Below, one piece after another: positions 5,698-7,631 of a stretch of DNA of 7,631 nt (the stretch's first letter is position 1; every line of letters starts with the position of its first letter). The position numbers and the translations under genes are program-made. Where the stretch lies: the NCBI GenBank assembly GCA_025462785.1, contig JAOAPG010000392.1, forward strand, positions 1 to 7,631. The letters are read 5' to 3'. Source of the DNA: Acidobacteriaceae bacterium (GTDB lineage: Bacteria > Acidobacteriota > Terriglobia > Terriglobales > Acidobacteriaceae). The notes beneath the pieces are model-generated. The model saw only the letters and a list, made by a program, of their open reading frames with translations. It was not told where the DNA came from and did no database searches.

Positions 5698-6531
5698 TTA
5701 TTCCCGTAGTGCCACCATCTTGCCTCGCTCATCTTTGCTCACATATGCCCACGGCACATTTGGGTCGTGCGTGAACATCGTCAGCCACTTTCCGGGAAGA
5801 GCTTGCCCGTAATACTGTTTGCGGCTTTCTATCGTTTTCAGCGGATACAAGTCGAAGGCCATCCCCCACGTGAGGTCGATATGTGCACTGGTCGGAATCA
5901 GGTCCGAGATGTAGCAGGCTGTCTTCCCGCCGCTGTTGATGATCACTGCTTGCATGTTTTTTGTGTGCCCTGCGTAGACCTTGACCGAAATGCCGGGAAC
6001 AATTTCCTGGTCGCCTTGCAACAGCGTCATCTGTCCGCTTTCGACCAGAGGGTCATAGTTTTCGGAGTAATAGCTCGGTGCGTCCCGCTGAAGTTGGTGG
6101 GCGTGCTGCCATTCCCCTTCCTGTACGTAATACTTTGCATTGGGAAATGTAGGGAAAAAATCATCGCCGCGGCGCACAGTGTTCCAGCCGCAGTGATCAA
6201 AATGCAAATGTGTGTTGATGACTATGTCGACGTCTTCCGGCGATACGCCGGCAGCATTGAGATTGTCTAATAGTTGGGCTGGCTGACCGAAAATCTTGGC
6301 CATGCGCTCGGGAAGTTTATTGCCGATGCCAGTCTCGATCAGTACCGTCTGCGTGCCAGTTCGGACGACCACCGAATTTAATCCTGTAGGGACGAGATTC
6401 TTATCGTCGACCTCCACTTTCTTTTCCCACAAGACCTTGGGAATGACACCGAAAAACGCGCCCCCATCAAGGTGATAGATGCCGTCGGAGACAGCGGTTA
6501 CTTCAAAGTCGCCAAGAGTTACGCGGTTCAT
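5698..6531 (-). CDS. Metallo-beta-lactamase-fold hydrolase
   Basis: This 277-residue protein has a complete dinuclear metal site of the MBL superfamily: THLHFDH (107-113) giving H108, H110, D112 and H113, then H189 in AGHT, bridging D210 in ISD, and H255 in THD. The order and spacing suit a single-domain hydrolase of the type that includes lactonases, organophosphate hydrolases and related esterases. The N-terminal GGAFFGVIPKVLW (23-35) and the variable insert around 115-165 would shape the substrate pocket. There is no signal peptide, so it probably acts in the cytoplasm. The substrate cannot be told from sequence; quorum-signal lactonase is one option among several. The ATG start fits the family N-terminus, with GAGGA (6542-6546) 10 nt upstream. 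It begins 26 nt after the S9 peptidase stop, which suggests one transcript. A possible disrupted reading frame of the repeat-protein gene starts just after its stop. Confidence 0.93.
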   Translation of the reverse strand: MNRVTLGDFEVTAVSDGIYHLDGGAFFGVIPKVLWEKKVEVDDKNLVPTGLNSVVVRTGTQTVLIETGIGNKLPERMAKIFGQPAQLLDNLNAAGVSPEDVDIVINTHLHFDHCGWNTVRRGDDFFPTFPNAKYYVQEGEWQHAHQLQRDAPSYYSENYDPLVESGQMTLLQGDQEIVPGISVKVYAGHTKNMQAVIINSGGKTACYISDLIPTSAHIDLTWGMAFDLYPLKTIESRKQYYGQALPGKWLTMFTHDPNVPWAYVSKDERGKMVALRE

Positions 6532-6557
6532 GGACTCGTATTCCTCACCAAGTAGGC

Positions 6558-7631
6558 TTATTTCAGTTCTTGCTCAAAATGGTCTTCGATCATATGGAAG
6601 AGGTGGTCGCGTGCATCTGATCCACCGATGCCATGAGTTTTCCCCGGATAGACCATCATATGAAATTGCTTGCTCGCTTTGATGAGCGCATCGACCATTT
6701 GGATCGTATTCTGAAAATGCACATTGTCATCGCTCGTGCCGTGAACCAGAAGCAGCGCGCCACTCAGTTTGTCGGCAACCTTCGGCATCGAGGCATTCTC
6801 ATAGCCTTGCGGATTTGCGCTTGGCAGGCCCATGTAACGTTCCGTGTAAGCCGTATCGTAATTGTGCCAGTCGGTGACTGGCGCTACAGCGACACCCGCC
6901 TTGAACAGATCCGAGTGCGTGAGCGAGTACAAGGTCATGGAAGCACCGTTGCTCCAACCCCACATTGCGATGCGATTGCGATCGATCTGCGGAACCTCCG
7001 CCAGAAGTTGATCAAGGGCCGCAGTTTGGTCCTTCAATTCGACTGCGCCGAACTGATGCCGAATCGCAGTCTCAAATCTGCGATCGCGGTTCGGTGTACC
7101 GCGATTGTCGACCGAGAAAATGGCGAATCCCTGCCAGGCGAGGAGTTCGTGAAAAAGCCCGGTTGTGCCGATCCACTCATTGCGGACCAGCTGGGCTGCT
7201 GGCCCGCCGTAAACGTTCACGATCAACGGAATTTTGGTATTGCCTTTCCCCGCAGGAGGCAACAGCAGCTCGCCATAGAGCGTCGTTCCATCTTCCGCTT
7301 TGAACTCGAGAAACTTCGGAGGCAGCAGTCCGAACGGTTCGACGCTACGCGAATCCCATACCTTCTGGCATGCGCTACCGGGATTGCAGAGCAACACTTG
7401 CGGTGCTGTCAGCAAAGCGGAAAAGTCATCCGCGTAATGTTTGCTGTCGTCCGTGAAAGTGGAATCGTGGGTGCCTTCGTCTTGCGAGATTCGAGTCAAC
7501 GCTGATCCATCCAGCTTCACCGAGTAGAGCTGCTTCTGGCGAGGGTCATCTTTATTGCATGAAAAATAAATGACTCCAGCGGCGTCGTCCACAGCCTCGA
7601 CTCCGAGCACCTCGAATTCTCCCTTGGTCAA
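6558..7631 (-). CDS. S9B dipeptidyl peptidase IV-like, C-terminal part (runs off the right edge)
   Basis: The visible 357 residues hold the last part of a beta-propeller (about 1-95) and the whole alpha/beta-hydrolase domain (about 105-357). Numbering is from the right window edge. The catalytic triad is intact: Ser227 in GWSNG, Asp301 in HGTSDDNVHF, His333 in KTHGI. Tyr141 in VYGGP matches the DPP-IV oxyanion tyrosine. PVTDW followed by YDTAYTERYMGLP (258-270) matches the S1 pocket that favours proline, and Asn303 matches the substrate-binding Asn after the Asp pair. Together these place it in subfamily S9B, which removes X-Pro or X-Ala dipeptides from peptides. Members usually have 700-800 residues, so about half of the gene, including the propeller Glu pair and any signal peptide, is outside. 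The nucleophile elbow reads GWSNGA instead of the usual GWSYGG. It is the first visible gene of a series with the MBL hydrolase. Confidence 0.95.
   Translation of the reverse strand: MTKGEFEVLGVEAVDDAAGVIYFSCNKDDPRQKQLYSVKLDGSALTRISQDEGTHDSTFTDDSKHYADDFSALLTAPQVLLCNPGSACQKVWDSRSVEPFGLLPPKFLEFKAEDGTTLYGELLLPPAGKGNTKIPLIVNVYGGPAAQLVRNEWIGTTGLFHELLAWQGFAIFSVDNRGTPNRDRRFETAIRHQFGAVELKDQTAALDQLLAEVPQIDRNRIAMWGWSNGASMTLYSLTHSDLFKAGVAVAPVTDWHNYDTAYTERYMGLPSANPQGYENASMPKVADKLSGALLLVHGTSDDNVHFQNTIQMVDALIKASKQFHMMVYPGKTHGIGGSDARDHLFHMIEDHFEQELK

Noticed and set aside
5767..6270. Plus-strand open frame (167 codons) opposite the MBL hydrolase
   Set aside because: It lies wholly antisense to a well-supported enzyme gene and its product resembles nothing; treated as a shadow.
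6633..7505. Long plus-strand open frame (290 codons) opposite the S9 peptidase
   Set aside because: It is antisense to a gene with an intact catalytic triad. Its translation is Arg/Cys/His-rich with no family features, typical of a shadow frame.

Overview
The window reads as ordinary chromosome from a free-living bacterium, most likely an Acidobacteriota (Terriglobia-type) species. This placement is inference. It rests on a stand-alone PadR regulator next to an exported protein, a DPP-IV-like S9 peptidase, a large exported protein of unknown family, a TPR-like repeat protein, and moderate GC content judged by eye. I see no rRNA, tRNA, CRISPR array, insertion sequence or phage gene.

Region 1 (1-660, minus strand): a PadR-family repressor gene is followed after 16 nt by the first 37 codons of an exported protein that runs off the left edge. 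The padR promoter overlaps a dense cluster of GTCA/TGAC inverted repeats, which suggests autoregulation and possibly a leaderless message.

Region 2 (750-2300, plus strand): two housekeeping translation genes. rpmE encodes zinc-binding ribosomal protein bL31 and has its own promoter and a good intrinsic terminator. It is followed by dusB, a tRNA-dihydrouridine synthase. Two inverted repeats follow dusB in the convergent gap.

Region 3 (2353-3861, minus strand): one gene for a 502-residue secreted protein with 14 cysteines after the signal peptide. I recognise no known domain in it. It has a strong Shine-Dalgarno site.

Region 4 (4119-7631, minus strand): a gene series in the order S9B dipeptidyl peptidase (C-terminal half; the gene begins beyond the right edge), metallo-beta-lactamase-fold hydrolase, TPR-like repeat protein. 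The first two are 26 nt apart and probably co-transcribed. The repeat-protein gene appears to have lost its natural 5' end. A signal-peptide-like frame sits directly after the hydrolase stop codon, but it is connected to the repeat body only through two -1 frame changes. This could be gene decay, sequencing error, or recoding.

I found no convincing new multi-gene system. The most interesting items are the frame-split start of the repeat protein, the padR operator/promoter overlap, and the cysteine-rich secreted protein.
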